Positions 23,149 to 35,193 of a stretch of 64,000 bases of DNA are shown one piece after another. The position numbers were made by a program, and so were the translations under genes. Below the pieces are notes generated by a model, which worked only from the letters and a program-made list of their open reading frames with translations, did not search any database and was not told where the DNA came from. Positions within the stretch are counted from its first letter, which is position 1. Each line of letters starts with the position of its first letter. The DNA is from Pogonophryne albipinna (taxonomy: Eukaryota > Chordata > Actinopteri > Perciformes > Artedidraconidae), in NCBI GenBank assembly GCA_028583405.1, contig CM053252.1:36919240-36983239 (forward strand), given 5' to 3'.

Positions 23149-23899
23149 CTGACCCCCTGATCCCACCGGAAGCGTCTGCGCTGCGCCGCACTGCGACCTC
23201 CTCCTGCGTCATAACCCACCAGGCGCGTTTCAAAACGTTGCGGAAGCGGAGCGTCGTGTGTGCAGCCTCACAGTTGTTGTTGATTTTGGAATATTTCCTG
23301 GACATTTGTACTTCTACAAGTAAGTAGGCTACGTAGTTAAATGTTTATGTCTGTTTAAATCGTGTTTATTGTTGTTATTTCCTATTTTTGTTGGGTTGAA
23401 GACTACAGACACAGTTAATAATAATTGTAATATTCCAGTTATAAACGACATGAATCAAAGATGTGTTGCTGTATTTTAGTGGTAAACAAATATGCATTCA
23501 TCATCATAATTATTCTATATATATATAATTTACAGTGCCTGTAAACCGGAGGAGAACGCTGGCATGTATTCTCCTCCTTGAAAGACTACGGGGGGTGGGG
23601 GGAGGAGAAGGAGCCGGTTTTGGGTGCACCCCCTCAACCAGCAAAGGAGACAACAAGGTGATTTTCATCACTTCCTGCCTGCGCTGCGCCACGTCAAAAA
23701 TAGGATTCATCCTATATTTTAGAAATTCCTTCCGGCGAGGAGCTTCTGGGACGCTTCGAGCCGCGGCGCAGCGCGGCGCAGCGCGGCGCAGCGGGTCTGG
23801 TGGAATATCACCCATTGACTAGAGTGGCCGCGATCGCTAAAAACGCCGCAGCCGCAGCGCAGCGCAGCACAGACGCTCCTGCTGGGATTAGGGGGTCAG
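23149..23899. mobile_element. GC-rich terminal-inverted-repeat element
   Basis: CTGACCCCCTGATCCCA at the left and, inverted, TGGGATTAGGGGGTCAG at the right begin imperfect inverted repeats of about 45 bp that continue through CTGCGCTGCGC words. A GCGGCGCAGC decamer is tandemly repeated at about 23763-23792. No clear target duplication or transposase, so the superfamily is unassigned. Confidence 0.55.
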
Positions 23900-24840
23900 G
23901 GTGAAAGGACTGGTTAGCTTTTGTTGTGACAGATTTAGGGATAAGCAATAAGAGAACAACAGCAGGCAAGAACACATTGTCAATGAATTGCAGTGGATAG
24001 AGCAACATCTGATTATAAGGCATAGTTTGTTCAGATTCATTATTAGCATCGGTATCATTGAAGTCTGTGTCATGCGAAAACAGACCAGATATGCTCTTTG
24101 AAGTCTATGAATGACTAAACAGACTACATCATAAAAAGAGAGATTGGTTAGGTTTGTGTTGATCCCGGCTCAAAGAGGCATTGAGGGGAAATACATGGTT
24201 GACTCTTTAGCTAAACACGCTCTAAAATAATTATGGAAATAACTTTCAGGAAAGATGAAGCTAAAGCAGTTATAGTGAAAAATATCATGGCTCCATGGCA
24301 AAAGCTACAGACGGTATTTATATAAAATACTGCAAAAAGTTCATGTCACTATCATTTATTTTGTTATTATTTATTTTCATTGTTTCACGTAAAGATCTCT
24401 GGTCCACATTCTAGCGTGTGGTGTTGATGCATCTAAAATGAAAGGTTCGACACCCGGAAGGTATACGTTTTATTACCAGAAAATAAAAGGACGTAAAGCC
24501 ATCGTTCCTCGTATGTTTGATGGAAAATAAACTGGAACACCGCCCCTTTTTCTGTTGTTTTCACATAAGCCTACGTCAAATTGAAGGAACCCTGGCCAAG
24601 GTTTCAACACAGAAGGAAGGGTTGGTTGACTCCATTTTTTTCAATTTTATGATTAACATCAAATCAAACGTTTAAAAATAGATCTCTACAACTACATGGC
24701 TTGATACAAAGCAACAGTAGCTAAATAAAAAATCAATCCTTGTGACATCAGTTGCAGTCAGTAGATGCAGCTATGGTTAGCCCAAACATTAACAACATTT
24801 TTTTAAACCAGCACTTTAGATGCATAGGCCATATGTGTTA
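23900..24840. other. no gene seen
   Basis: A/T-rich non-coding DNA. Confidence 0.4.
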
Positions 24841-24937
24841 GGGCGGCTATGGCTCAGGAGGTACAGTGGTTGTCCTTCAATCAAAGAGTAGGTGGTTCAG
24901 ATCTCTGTAGTCAACATGTCTGTACATGCATTCTATT
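24841..24937 (+). mobile_element. tRNA-derived-like SINE head, split by provirus
   Basis: GGGCGGCTATGGCTCAGGAGG and GGTGGTTCAGATCTC resemble the A and B boxes of an RNA polymerase III promoter in a common teleost repeat of the GGCGGCTGTGGCTCAG type. The provirus target CTATT follows, so the repeat may have continued beyond 34557. Confidence 0.5.
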
Positions 24938-25393
24938 TGATACGGAAACTTTATAGCGGTGCAGGAAAGATGGAGACTCTGGACTCAGTTGCACAGTCAT
25001 ACACCTGGAGGTTTATTAGAGATTCACAGAAATACAGCCGGAGAGTTTCGCTTAATGATTATGACAGTTGTTCACTGCAGATCACCTTGCGTAACTCTGA
25101 ATCACACAAAGGACGGATTCTGAATATATAAGAAAGTGGGTTGGTCCGATTCTAACTCTACTAATCAATGCCAGATAATCAGAACAAAGACCCCTCAGTA
25201 TTGCAATCCTTACCCTGAACCAAACCTCTCCCCACAAGAAGGCAGAGGACCTTTTTGACCTGTGCCCCGGTCAAGTTGCGAGCAAGAGCATATTGCGACT
25301 TGATGAGAAGCAGATGTTGTAATAAAGACAGGTTCTCAGGATTACTGAGAAACCCCATATAATAACATAATCAGGTTAAAATATTCTCTGACA
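24938..25393 (-). repeat. 3' LTR of the provirus
   Basis: 456 bp. On the minus strand it begins TGTCAGAG, has a TATATA box near 25130 and an AATAAA signal near 25012, and ends CCGTATCA. It looks identical to the other LTR. Confidence 0.9.
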
Positions 25394-26159
25394 GTTCCAT
25401 TCTTTTTATCAATCTATTGATAACCAATTAACATTAGTCTAAGAATATTTCAGTCACTACTTAAATCCATAAGCGTCTTCAGAGTTCCGTGGGCCCACTT
25501 ACATCAATTACATCAAAAGTAGAACAAGATTGAAAACATTTCAATCACAAAGATTGATCACAGTCAATCATAATAGAAAAATCATCTCTCCTCGGTGTCT
25601 GGCATCATTTGTCAAAAGCACAATAATAAACACACATGAAATACAAAAATATAATAGCAAAATATATGTTTCAAAAATAAGATCTTTTATCATTTATCAC
25701 TCAGTTAATCTCATTCATCAAACACAAATTCTAAATCAGCTTACATCTTTAAAGATTTACTTCAAGGCAATTACTTATTAAAACACAATTAGAATTTAGG
25801 ATTATAAGAAATCCAATTGAGGTATAAAATCAGAATCATGAGAGATCCAGCTAAAATTCACATTTAAGGTATAAATTCACAGTTAAGGTATAAATTCACA
25901 GTTAAGGTATACATTCCCAGTGATGAATAGATCAATCTGTAACCCGCAAAGTTGCAGTGTCCTCAATCTTTAACATTACTTTACGTTTACTTCATTACGC
26001 TTTACTCAAGAGTAAGGCACTTAGTAATACATATATTTCATTCAAATACATTTGTTCAAAAATCTGAAAAGGAAAAGTCAGACATTTATTATAACAACCT
26101 GAAAAGAGAAAAATCCAACATATCTGTTCTTTATTTTGAGTGTCAACTTTAATCATTTA

Positions 26160-28418
26160 TCAATCGCTGAATGGGGGTACCCATGGGGCAGAAACCGCGA
26201 TGGAGACCCATGGATCTGGAAGCTCGGCGTCGTACATTAACATTGTCTCACCTACAGTTGAATATCCGACTAGCCTCTGTGGGGCTTGGAGGGCGGTCTT
26301 GGCTACCCTGCGTATGGCTAATTTAACTACAGTTATCAAACAGATCACTAGGATTAGCACAACCAAGATAAACACTGAAACAGTAACAACAAATTTAACC
26401 AACCCCGCTCCCCAGGATCCAATGGTTCCACTCAAATCCCCTAATGTAAATCCATGAGTTTCATGCAATTTTGTTATTCCCCTTGCCGTGTCATGCGCCA
26501 TGTCTATTACTTCCGGTGTAGCGTCAGAGATGAAAGAACAACACTCAGACCCAATTACCTTACATGTGCCCCCCCTGAGCAGCTAGGAGAAGATCCAGCG
26601 CCATACGATTCTGTAATGCTACTGTCCTTACTTCCTGCAATTCTTTGTGTTCAGCTAACATCGCTGTGTTAGATACATTTAGATGGTGTTCCACTACGTT
26701 GGATAGTGCCACTATTTCCTGCTGAGTAACATAAATACCGTACCAAGGCAAAAATAGGCTAGCTATCTGTTGTCCTTGTGTAATGGACCTGCTGTTCCTA
26801 TGTAAAGAAGGAAGTATCGCTGCAATCTCATTAGGCTCTACTTTACGGATTAAAGGGATTAGGTAGGCTAGATAACAGGTGCCATCAAAAATGTCATATG
26901 GCACACAGCCATAGGCCCTGTCGCCGCAAACTAAGTACACTCTCTGTGGGAGGGGAATTCTGGCTAATTTTACCCTCACTATGGTATTACAGTCGCTGTG
27001 TCCCACATCTGGAGAGGCGTGAGATCCTGCTTCATTCTGGAAACAGATAGACACATTTTTCCACTCGTGCACCACCACTGGGGGAACATATACTGAACAA
27101 TCACGTGTAGGAGGCTTGCCTAAGGGTATTGGCTGCGTACAGTCATGTATTTTAACTTTAACGGAGTCCACTGTTCTGGAGCCAAACCAGGGCACAACGG
27201 TTACCAAAGCTTCAACCAACAAAGATGGGGTGTGTGGTTGCATTGTACATGTTGGACTCGTAGAATTAGCTGAGCAATTAGTCTGGACTAGAGCTAATTG
27301 GAATCTGTATTCAAAAGCTAGGTGGATGTATTTCTTGACATATATAAGTCTTAGCATCATTAATCGTTTGAAACCATCTGGCAGGTAATCTTTATTTACT
27401 GTATCAACAATAAGAGAGACTAAGCCCTCGTACTGTAAATGTTGCTCAGAGTCGGTCGGGTAGGAGGGAGTATAACAGTCGTCTGCCTCATCGCTAATTC
27501 GGGATGCTATATCATTCCAGCTCACTAGACCGTAGTCAGCTTTCGTGAAAGGAATTGGACTGAACATTGGGGAATGCATAGATTCTGGCATAGTTTGGCA
27601 CAGCCAACAGTTGCTAACATTGCGTTCATGCGCGTAGTCTAACATTAAACTTATCGCAGAATTAGATTTGGTTCGTTTAGAAGGAGTGATTAAGGCCTTT
27701 TGTAAAGAATCTACATCACCTCCTGATTGTTTAAGTGGAGTGGATAGAACATTTGTTTCGCTATTTGGTCCAGTAAATGTGCATGCAGTGACACCTGGAT
27801 TGGGAACCTGGTAATCTGGTTTCCTCATTGTACATTTTACCTCATCTCTTATCAGAGTCTGTAACTGTTCTAAAGTGCTACACCACAGTTCTGGGGGCAT
27901 ATTGTCAATTGTGTTGAGAGCTATTCTTACCACCTCTGACGAGAACCTGAACCAATGGTACTGGTTCTTTGGATAAATCTCCCACGTTGAGTAAACTAAA
28001 AACACAGGAAACACAATAATACAGTTGGATGAGTTACATATTGAAATTGGACAGTTAAAAGAAATAGTCTTTGATTCATCATCAGGGAGGGAGACAATTC
28101 TCCTTATTCTTCCTCCTTTTCTCTCTCTTTGTGTCTCTCGCACCATACTGAATGTCTGTGTGGTGATCTGATACAACCTGTCTTTGTCGCTAGACACTGA
28201 TTTGCCCGTTGGTGTTGTTTTGCCCTCAGGGTCTGGACCCTGAGTAGTTAAGTCGTCTGTGCTCTCAGATAAGGGCACCTTATTTTCTCGCCTCCTGTCG
28301 TTGGGATTTCCACAGCTTCATCTAGCAGGGCATCCTTGGCCAGGTACAGTAGACTCAGAACGACGATGATGATGACTGCCTTCACACGCCAGCATCCAGT
28401 AGAGGAGAGAGACGACAT
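26160..28418 (-). pseudogene. env: retroviral envelope glycoprotein, frameshifted
   Basis: An ATG at 28418 opens a leader with a hydrophobic segment (VIIIVVLSLLYLA), then stops at 28248. A 572-codon frame (26560-28278, no ATG at its start) holds the surface subunit with CWLC at residues 224-227 and several N-glycosylation sites, a minimal furin-type RNSR site at 494-497, and the ectodomain of the transmembrane subunit with a heptad region and the conserved LQNR..LDLLLAAQGG segment. The frame then breaks at a run of seven G near 26570. The disulfide CX6CC motif, membrane span (about 35 hydrophobic residues) and cytoplasmic tail continue in another frame to 26160. CWLC plus CX6CC is the gamma-type covalently linked Env arrangement. 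The break and the out-of-frame leader make it a probable pseudogene, although a single-base assembly error in the G run is possible. Confidence 0.85.
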
Positions 28419-28436
28419 CTGGAAGCGTGAATCCAC

Positions 28437-30832
28437 TCCGCTCTACCTTGTACTCTCAGGGCTGTTCTGGTCACTATTAACACTTGATAGGGATGTTTTC
28501 CTGAGTGAAGACAACTCAAGGTGATGGATTAGCACATTATCATTCAATTACAAAAATAGGATAGGCCCCTCAGAATTATTTGGGAGCCTTCCTGACACAT
28601 GCACATTATAAATGTAAGGTTTGTGTTAGTCATTTAACATGCAATAATCATATTTTCATCAGTCCATAGCAGAGAAATGTTATTTTAAGTTAAATGTGAG
28701 CTAGTCCCTATGGATATAACCCCTTCTCAATGATTCTAAATGTTATATTAATTCACCATTTACCGTTTGATAAAATATTAGTTTATCAAAAATACATTTG
28801 AAATAAATGTTCCAATATGAAATCAATTACTCAATATAATTGACTCTCCCCTCCCTTTTCTTACATATGTCACATGTGTAAGAACAAGTAGGAGTCTATT
28901 CAAACATGGTATTGTCTATAAGCTATCAATCGATAAGACTCAGTATCAGTATGCCCTCGCAAATATCTCATCTTTCTTTCCTATCCCCTCTATTCTCTCT
29001 ACCACACCTCTCTTACATCTTCTCCACGTCTTTCGTCTCTCACTTCTGTTAGATAAGAAATACAACATGCGAGTCCATGTAGCATGGTAGAGATCATAAG
29101 CCATTACTCGAGAAGACTCAGTATCACCTATGCGCAGCTAACAAAAAACAATTGTGAGAAGCATATATCATGCAGGAAATGCACACCGTTGTTGAAAAAA
29201 CAAAAACAAAGCATAGCCGATTCGGGGGGGAAAAAAACTTCAACCCCCTTAACATCTGAGTTTATCACTGAAGGCATAGCATGAATGATAGTGGGCGTTC
29301 GCGGGTGTCATTACTGAGAAATGTTAAACAAATTCAAAACCTTACGTTTGAAAACAGGTTTGCATCCCTCCACTTAAGGTGACGTTATCATTGGAAACAA
29401 TAAAAACGAATTGTTTAGATGTAGAATCTATAAATTGAATCGTTAGAGCAGAACAAAATGGTTGTATTGTAGCTTGAGCTCCGTGCCGCCTCTAGTTTCA
29501 CCAGGTGGAAACATGGTCCATATAATGCGAATACACGTAGAAGTAGACAGTAAGAGGCCCCTGACATGAGGCCTATACTAAACATAGTAGGGTTTCTTTT
29601 AACAGCTTGCCAACTTACAGGCATCCTCTGCATAGCAGTAGGAATAGCCTTAAAACAACCCACTCTGCGGTAACGAGAGTCATGTGCCTGACCCAAATGC
29701 CCTAAGTGAAGCCGTTAGTCCCATCTGACTGACCCAAGGTTTGGTGCTGGCGTGGCAATGAGGCTTCCAAGTGTTCAAAGCAGAGGTCAAGCTTTCAGTT
29801 CATGGCTCCATGGGGGGAGCAGACCCATGTGAGACAGTATCAATCCACGGCTGCAATGTTCAGTTTTGAGGAGCGTCATTCACTCTGGGAGCAGGAAATG
29901 GTGTCCATTCTCGGATCAGACCATTAATGTCATTTCATGTAGAGCAGCCATAGCATCTCTGTGACTGCACTCAGCCGGACTGTAGCAGGGCAGAACTGGG
30001 TGACTCTCAGTGAAACCGTCCAAGGCCACAGACAAAATGGAACCACGTACTAACAAAAAGGACAAAGGGCCATCAATGTCTCTCTTTACTATTGGCCTAA
30101 TTGCACAACAAATGAGTGGGGGAAAAGTGTGGAACACTAATCCATCATGTGAAATGTTGAGTTAATTCAAATAATTACGTATGGGTTGAAATCAAATTAA
30201 CATTAACATTAGAGCTAAAGTCAGTTAAAATTGGACTTGCACGGATCAGAATCTAATCAATACACCATTTTCCCAGCTCTGTGATGAAAGGATAACAAGC
30301 AGGGGTGCAAACTTGTCATATTTCTGCGAAATTCGCAGTTATGAATCCAAAATAGGTCGTTTGTGTGATCCATGTAGATCTGCAATAAAAATATCATTGG
30401 GGTATGGGGTTCTGGGAACCGGAGTAATCTGCAGCCGCGAGCTGTTATGTGCCATCATGACACGCACGGTGCTCTTTTATATATGACAATGAAGCGCGAG
30501 CTGTGTGCTCGAGTCCTCCTTTCTGTCGGCTCTGCTCAAGGATGTAAAATAAGGCTCTGCTATTTTCGCGAAGATGGTCTAGCTTCAGCACCACATTCTC
30601 TACGGGTACGTTCGTTAAAATGAGCTGTGTGGTCCGGAGTCACTGTGGCACAAACTGGACCGCTGGTGAACAGCTGTTAGAACGGGGCGTTCAGGTGTTC
30701 AGAGCAGAGCTCCCTGTCGGAGCGGCAGAGCGTGATGTGAACTTAAAAGTTTTTCTCTGTCGCAATAATATTTAAGGAATCGTTGAGCTAGCTAACCAGC
30801 ATACAGTGTCACTATCTGCTAACGTTAGCTTT
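28437..30832. other. provirus interior without gag-pol, part 1
   Basis: A/T-rich with no long frame. Minus-strand frames at 29415-29696 (93 codons) and 29916-30137 (73 codons) start at non-ATG codons and have no recognised domain. A CAGGGGTGCAAACTTG word at about 30302 resembles a hAT terminus but no partner was found. Confidence 0.45.
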
Positions 30833-31378
30833 AGTACTCAGATCTTGTACTTTAGTAAAAGTAGAAGTGCCAGAGCGTAGGAATACTATGTTACAGTAAA
30901 AGTACTGCATTCAAAATGTTACTCAGGTAAAAGTATAAAAGTATTCCCATCAAAATATAGTGGAAATAGCGATAATAAAAGAAATCATTGTGCAGATTGG
31001 TTCATTTCAGAATAATATATATAGATACGTTTTATAATGATTGAACATAAAAGTGTTCTCAAAGCTGGTAAAAGTGCAGCCAGTCTGAATGACTTTGTAT
31101 ACTGCAGGGTAGCTTGTGGATTTACTCCAGGTGGAACTAAAGTCTGATTCAACAGTTGATTAGATTTCACATCATTCATCCACATCTGTAAAGTAACTAA
31201 AGATATTAAATACATGTAGTGGAGTAGAAATACACCATGTAGGCTACCTCTGAACTGTAGTGGAGTAGAAGAATACGTAGCAAAACATTTAAATACTTAA
31301 ATAAAGTACAAGTATCTCAAAATTGTACCCAAGTATAGTACTAGTTGAGTTTATGAACTTAGTTACTTAACAGCACTG
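30833..31378. mobile_element. AAGTA-rich teleost MITE inside provirus
   Basis: Contains AGTAAAAGTACTGCATTC, GTAGTGGAGTAGAA and related words in the order of a very common fish repeat; copies are at 41944-42878 (inverted) and 46200-46360. Non-coding. Its presence between two apparently identical LTRs is unexpected. Confidence 0.7.
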
Positions 31379-31908
31379 GTTATACAGATAGAAAGACTAA
31401 GCCTGGCACAGAGGCATGAAAATACATTTATTTTTTTTCTCAAAATGCTCAACAGTGCTGCCAAAATTATAAACTGACTGCTACACAATTAAAATGAATG
31501 GTTCTATATATTTCTATTAAATGTGACACTGTAGCGTTTCTGTTATTATTACCACTGCTGCTTCAGTTGTTCTGACTGCTAAAATCATCTGTTATTCCTC
31601 ATTTTAAAGCCGATACTCCGTGGGGTCGGGGCTCGGATCCTTTTTTTTTTTTTATTTATACCTGATGAGTCTGTATCCCTGACAAGACTAGGTACATTAC
31701 AGGAGTGTTAAAACACCAAACATGCACACGTATCTTATTTTATTAGAGATGAGAGGACTCTCTCTATTAGGTCTAATGTTGTGAACGAAATGATCAAGTC
31801 AAAGCTTCAGTATTTTATCTTATGTAGCACATTCAATTCAACAATTAATCCTGAATTACTAATAACTCTAAAGGAGGCAAAAAGTGGATAAGGCAAATAC
31901 TCATCCAA
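31379..31908. other. provirus interior, no gene seen
   Basis: Non-coding A/T-rich DNA. Confidence 0.4.
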
Positions 31909-32085
31909 AATGTGTGTGTGTGTGTGTGTGTGTGTGTGGGGGGGGGGGTGCATGCGCGTGTGTGTGTGTGCTTGGGTGTGTGTGTGTGGGGGGGGGGGTG
32001 TGTGTGCGCGTGTGTGTGTGTATGTGTGTGTGTGTGTGGGGGGGGGGTGTGTGTGCGCGTGTGTGTGTGTATGTGTGTGTGAGCA
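31909..32085. repeat. compound TG and poly-G microsatellite
   Basis: Three blocks of TG dinucleotides separated by G runs of 8-10 and GCGCG words; higher-order unit about 60 bp. Frames across it are artefacts. Confidence 0.9.
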
Positions 32086-34047
32086 GCTTGTCTGCTCAAG
32101 GATTAAAACCAACAGTGCGAATGTTTATGAGAAACAATTGTAGCTTAGACTGAACTCGAAGGAAACTAGACTAGAATTTTTTAAGAAATCAAAACAGCTG
32201 GGTGAATACTCTCTTTATGGTATTTTAAATTGGGCCAAGTAGAACCCCTTCATGGATTTGTCATACTGATCTCCGTCAGTTCGGATTTGGAAGTCTCATG
32301 ATTTATGGGCCTTTGAAGGAGAGGCCCAGGGAAAACAACATCTATCTTGGAACTGCAATTACTTATCCCAAAGAGATTGCAACATTATAGTCCTTTAAAA
32401 TTGCTCAATTCATTTAAACACATTTATTATGCACATAAGAAAAACCTCAACAAATATATTGATCCTGGCTTCACCAGCGACCTTTACTCTATTGTTCATA
32501 GGCTCAGTAGTTCAACAACTATTAGAATTGTAGTAATGTCTGTAGACCATTTGTACTAGAAACAATTTGAAACAGTTTAATAAAAAAATGTTAAACTATA
32601 TTTAAAAAAAGACTGTAATTGAACTTCAACTTATATTAATTATCTGATTCCAGTGGCCAGTTGGAACAGGCAATCAATAAGTTTCCACTTTGCAGCAACA
32701 GCGCAAAAAGGTTTCAATCACAATTAGTATTATGTCTGAGTCTAGTTCTGTGTTATCTGCTTTGTTTCGGAATGTGTTCAATACATTACATTTTTTATTC
32801 ACTATTACCATACAATACATAGATTAAGAATAAATGAAACAAATAATACAACATTAACCCAATTGAGCAGACAGATTTTTCTAAACCCTGACCTCCTCAG
32901 GCCGGTATTAATGACCAGCAGTCATGCCTTTTAGGGTCTCATGATATGAGACAGATGCAGGACATAAAAACACTCCTTTGCTATTTATTTTCATTTTGCA
33001 GCACCTTTATACCATAATATATAATTTTGCTTTACATCTCCACATTATTTATTTTTCTCAAGTCATTTACTTTTGGTGAGATAACTAAAGTTTAGTTCAT
33101 TTAACCCTGGCTATGGACTGATTCATCATTAGTTGTTACAAAGCATACACAAGACGGCGGGACAAACCAATATAGAAACAATTAGACAAACAAACATGAA
33201 CTCGCAATAAACACCAGCGTGACTGCAAAAAACTCATCCAGCTTAATTTTTTAATCCGAATTAGGGAGATCTCAGTGGGTAGGGAAATATCTATTTTAAT
33301 ATGAGTGCCTTCTTACTCATATAAACTTGTACAAGTGCTAAGAACGGAATCTGTTGAAGAGCAATAATTAATTTATTCTCAATCAGCAACCACTATGCGA
33401 ATTTAGTGGTGCTCCGCCCTCGCCGTCCGCGGAGAGCGGAGGCTTTTTTTAATTTACCCTGTTCTTCCAAACAACAGCCAAATTCCACAACCCATCTGTT
33501 ATGAAACGCAGCTCGATGTCACACATTCCCGCATACCACTTTTCCATTTCTCAGCGTTTAAGTTTAGTTCCGAAAACGCAAATGGTGTGATTGAAGAGAA
33601 TTGTGTGTCATTCCACGCTTCACCCTCTCTGTGCTTTCAGCCCCGCAGGGGGGGTGAAATCTCACACAGACACTCCCTGCAGCAGCTGCAGGCAGATCCA
33701 GGAGATGCCTGCTATGAAATCAACCAGTTAACCGCTGAAATCTCCAGAATTTGGCGATCTGTTTCAATACAGATGCATGACATTTTTCTAATGCAGAAGT
33801 CCACTTTAGTGATGCTCTCTTTTAAGGTGTCTCCGAATATTTGCTGTGTGTAATTGCCTGGTGATTTAATTCCAAAAGCACACACAGAGGAAATCAGTCA
33901 AAATCGATATTCCTAGGTTATTCATTACACCTCAAATGTAGTAGAGAACCCCAAAAAAATGCAGCCGCTCAGTTTCACAGGTAATTTTATGATACCGTCA
34001 ATCACAGATTCTGGTAAGGCAATGTCCAAATATAGATTTGAAATTAC
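32086..34047. other. provirus interior without gag-pol, part 2
   Basis: This is where gag would begin. Only short frames exist on either strand (for example 33587-33853, plus), none with retroviral motifs. No nucleocapsid Cys-His box or protease motif was recognised. Confidence 0.45.
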
Positions 34048-34054
34048 ACTTACC
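34048..34054 (-). promoter_or_regulatory. splice donor downstream of 5' LTR
   Basis: On the minus strand G then GTAAGT, about 45 bases inside the 5' LTR. It is well placed to be the donor for a spliced env mRNA. Confidence 0.55.
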
Positions 34055-34076
34055 AGTTCTGAAGATCTTTTGGTAT

Positions 34077-34093
34077 CCTTGTTCGCGACGCCA
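34077..34093 (-). promoter_or_regulatory. candidate primer-binding site
   Basis: Read on the minus strand TGGCGTCGCGAACAAGG, three bases inside the 5' LTR. The leading TGG fits the CCA end of a tRNA; the tRNA was not identified. Confidence 0.5.
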
Positions 34094-34096
34094 ATC

Positions 34097-34552
34097 TGAT
34101 ACGGAAACTTTATAGCGGTGCAGGAAAGATGGAGACTCTGGACTCAGTTGCACAGTCATACACCTGGAGGTTTATTAGAGATTCACAGAAATACAGCCGG
34201 AGAGTTTCGCTTAATGATTATGACAGTTGTTCACTGCAGATCACCTTGCGTAACTCTGAATCACACAAAGGACGGATTCTGAATATATAAGAAAGTGGGT
34301 TGGTCCGATTCTAACTCTACTAATCAATGCCAGATAATCAGAACAAAGACCCCTCAGTATTGCAATCCTTACCCTGAACCAAACCTCTCCCCACAAGAAG
34401 GCAGAGGACCTTTTTGACCTGTGCCCCGGTCAAGTTGCGAGCAAGAGCATATTGCGACTTGATGAGAAGCAGATGTTGTAATAAAGACAGGTTCTCAGGA
34501 TTACTGAGAAACCCCATATAATAACATAATCAGGTTAAAATATTCTCTGACA
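34097..34552 (-). repeat. 5' LTR of the provirus
   Basis: 456 bp, matching 24938-25393 with no difference seen. Confidence 0.9.
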
Positions 34553-34557
34553 CTATT

Positions 34558-35193
34558 ATAAATGCAGTCTATATTCTATATGTGTGTGTATTTAACAGAA
34601 TCGGGGCACCTGCTATAACAATAAAGCAGTCTCCTCTTTATTTGAAATGATAAAGCCAGCACAGCTTCAAACCTGCCCAGACCTGAGCAGATGGAGTCTT
34701 TTCAGCTGCTGACTCTGTGCCAATGAAATGTAAAAAGAAAAACATGTGGCTGTATTTGAACAACTCAATTATCTGTCATGTGTTAAGCATGGGGACTATG
34801 TGAACATTGAATTACAGTTTTACATTATGGAGGACTGCAGGATATATATAAAAGCTTCTGTTTCAGCTTGTGAAATGTTCCTGGGAGACGTTACAGTAAT
34901 CACTGCCAGATAGGAGAGTCTTTCAAACCTTCATTCACTGTCAGTAAACGCTGAAAATACAGCATAGGTGGGGAAGGCAGCTGACAAACTAATTCCTTCA
35001 TAATTCCACTTGATACATTTGCAGAAAACAAGCATTTTTATCAATTTTAGACAGCTCATTCAACATGTTTTCAATTGTGACAATGGGGGCTGTCCTAAGG
35101 TGATATATTGTACATGAACTGACAGAAAAGCTGTGAGCTGATGGCTGTGAAGACTAAAGAAAGCTGAGTGTTCTTGAAGATTCCTCAACATAT
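34558..35193. other. no gene seen
   Basis: Unique-looking non-coding DNA between the provirus and the next hAT. Confidence 0.4.

Larger units (their letters stand above)
24938..34552 (-). mobile_element. endogenous retrovirus, env kept, gag-pol not found
   Basis: Two 456-bp LTRs (24938-25393 and 34097-34552) show no difference by eye and are flanked by the 5-bp direct repeat CTATT (24933-24937, 34553-34557). The coding direction is minus, so the right LTR is the 5' LTR. A primer-site-like sequence and a splice donor follow the 5' LTR, and a purine-rich stretch precedes the 3' LTR. Env occupies 26160-28418. The 5.6 kb where gag and pol should lie has no frame above about 100 codons, no recognised retroviral motif, and includes fish repeats and a microsatellite. 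The copy cannot make its own particles; it must have moved by complementation or acquired this interior by recombination. Confidence 0.85.

Noticed and set aside
24841..24910. A functional tRNA gene
   Set aside because: A- and B-box-like words are present but no cloverleaf with matched acceptor and anticodon stems can be drawn; it fits a SINE head.
29415..30137. Two minus-strand frames as possible retroviral accessory genes or pol fragments
   Set aside because: Both begin at non-ATG codons, are short, and show no motif of protease, reverse transcriptase, integrase or nucleocapsid.
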